Part shown: one piece after another, positions 63,741 through 64,000 of the stretch
How the letters are laid out: each line of letters opens with the position of its first letter
Numbering within the stretch: the first letter of the stretch is position 1
Assembly: GCA_012932865.1 (NCBI GenBank)
Contig: SAXG01000042.1
Span: 124,001 to 188,000, forward strand
Reading direction: 5' to 3'
DNA length: 64,000 bases
Source: Amylostereum areolatum
Taxonomy: Eukaryota; Basidiomycota; Agaricomycetes; Russulales; Stereaceae
The notes under the pieces: generated by a model
Databases searched by the model: none
What the model saw: only the letters and a program-made list of their open reading frames with translations
Told to the model about the DNA's origin: nothing
Position numbers and translations under genes: made by a program

Positions 63741-63970
63741 CGTTAACGCGTCCGCGCGAGGAATCCGTTAACGCGTCCGCCCAAGAAACCCGTTAACGCC
63801 TCTGCGCGAGGAATCCGTTAACGCGTCCGCCCAAGAAACCCGTTAACGCGTCCGCAAGAAGCCCGTTAACGCCTCTGCGCGAGAAGTCTGTTCACGCCGC
63901 GCAAGAAATCCGTTAACGCGTTCCCCCAAGAAACCCGTTAACGCATTTGCGCGAGAAGTCTGTTCAAGCG
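63741..63970. repeat. 25-bp minisatellite built on GTTAAC
   Basis: About ten units of CGTTAACGCGTCCGC plus a ten-base spacer alternating GCGAGGAATC and CCAAGAAACC. Starts at 63741, 63766, 63791, 63816, 63841 are exactly 25 apart, later ones vary (63864, about 63887, 63911, 63936). Last units decay (TGTTCACGC, TGTTCAAGC). Confidence 0.9.
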
Positions 63971-64000
63971 GATAAGACAACAATCATCCAATATCCATAG

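Noticed and set aside
63725..63980. CRISPR-like array
   Set aside because: Units are contiguous with two recurring spacer types and the genome is eukaryotic; it is a minisatellite.

Overview
The window is a fungal nuclear segment, most likely from an Agaricomycete (a Polyporales-type basidiomycete is my best guess). The evidence is dense 45-70 nt introns with GTNNGY donors and CTAAC-like branch points, compact intergenic spaces, a typical basidiomycete F-box family, GH76 proteins with a C-terminal membrane anchor, and Ty3/Gypsy chromodomain retroelements. Products are assigned by reading motifs in the translation; no database search was possible.

Left part (1-31.2 kb): ordinary gene space. 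It holds the 3' end of the RNA polymerase III largest subunit gene; three GH76-like secreted, membrane-anchored glycosidase genes (two on the minus strand, one divergent on the plus strand); a short/branched-chain acyl-CoA dehydrogenase; an F-box gene; a noncoding block with imperfect inverted repeats; two F-box/leucine-rich paralogues in opposite orientation (one frameshifted) around a divergent pepsin-like peptidase gene; a short F-box relative; and a DUF2433 phosphoesterase-like gene with an RRM/RGG tail.

Middle part (31.3-39.8 kb): lineage-specific duplications. A gene for a very acidic protein exists in two copies (the second broken). A small unrecognised two-domain gene family exists in four tandem plus-strand copies: two look intact, one has a nonsense codon and one is truncated. 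A 279-bp CACTG-ended MITE lies between copies.

Right part (39.8-61 kb): a nest of mobile elements. Gypsy element E1 (from 39811) sits in the second acidic gene. Gypsy element E2 (40378-47470, 420-bp LTRs, TTGAG target duplication) sits in E1. A 2,010-bp element with 25-bp terminal inverted repeats and 2-bp target duplication (TIR-A, 50045-52054) sits in the E1 protease. A third, minus-strand Gypsy element E3 (about 53078-60978) follows, and a relative of TIR-A (TIR-B, 54048-55829) sits in one of its genes. E1 and E2 each carry a primer-binding site complementary to the presumed start of their own transcript, as in self-priming Tf1/sushi elements, and the two sites differ in sequence but both keep pairing. 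E3 has, between pol and its 3' LTR, three extra ORFs: a coiled-coil/CCHC protein, a small basic protein, and a single-pass membrane protein whose frame runs through the polypurine tract into the LTR. This cassette and the TIR elements are the most unusual things in the window.

Far right (61.5-64 kb): an F-box-like gene on the minus strand with a frame break, and a 25-bp minisatellite built on GTTAAC.
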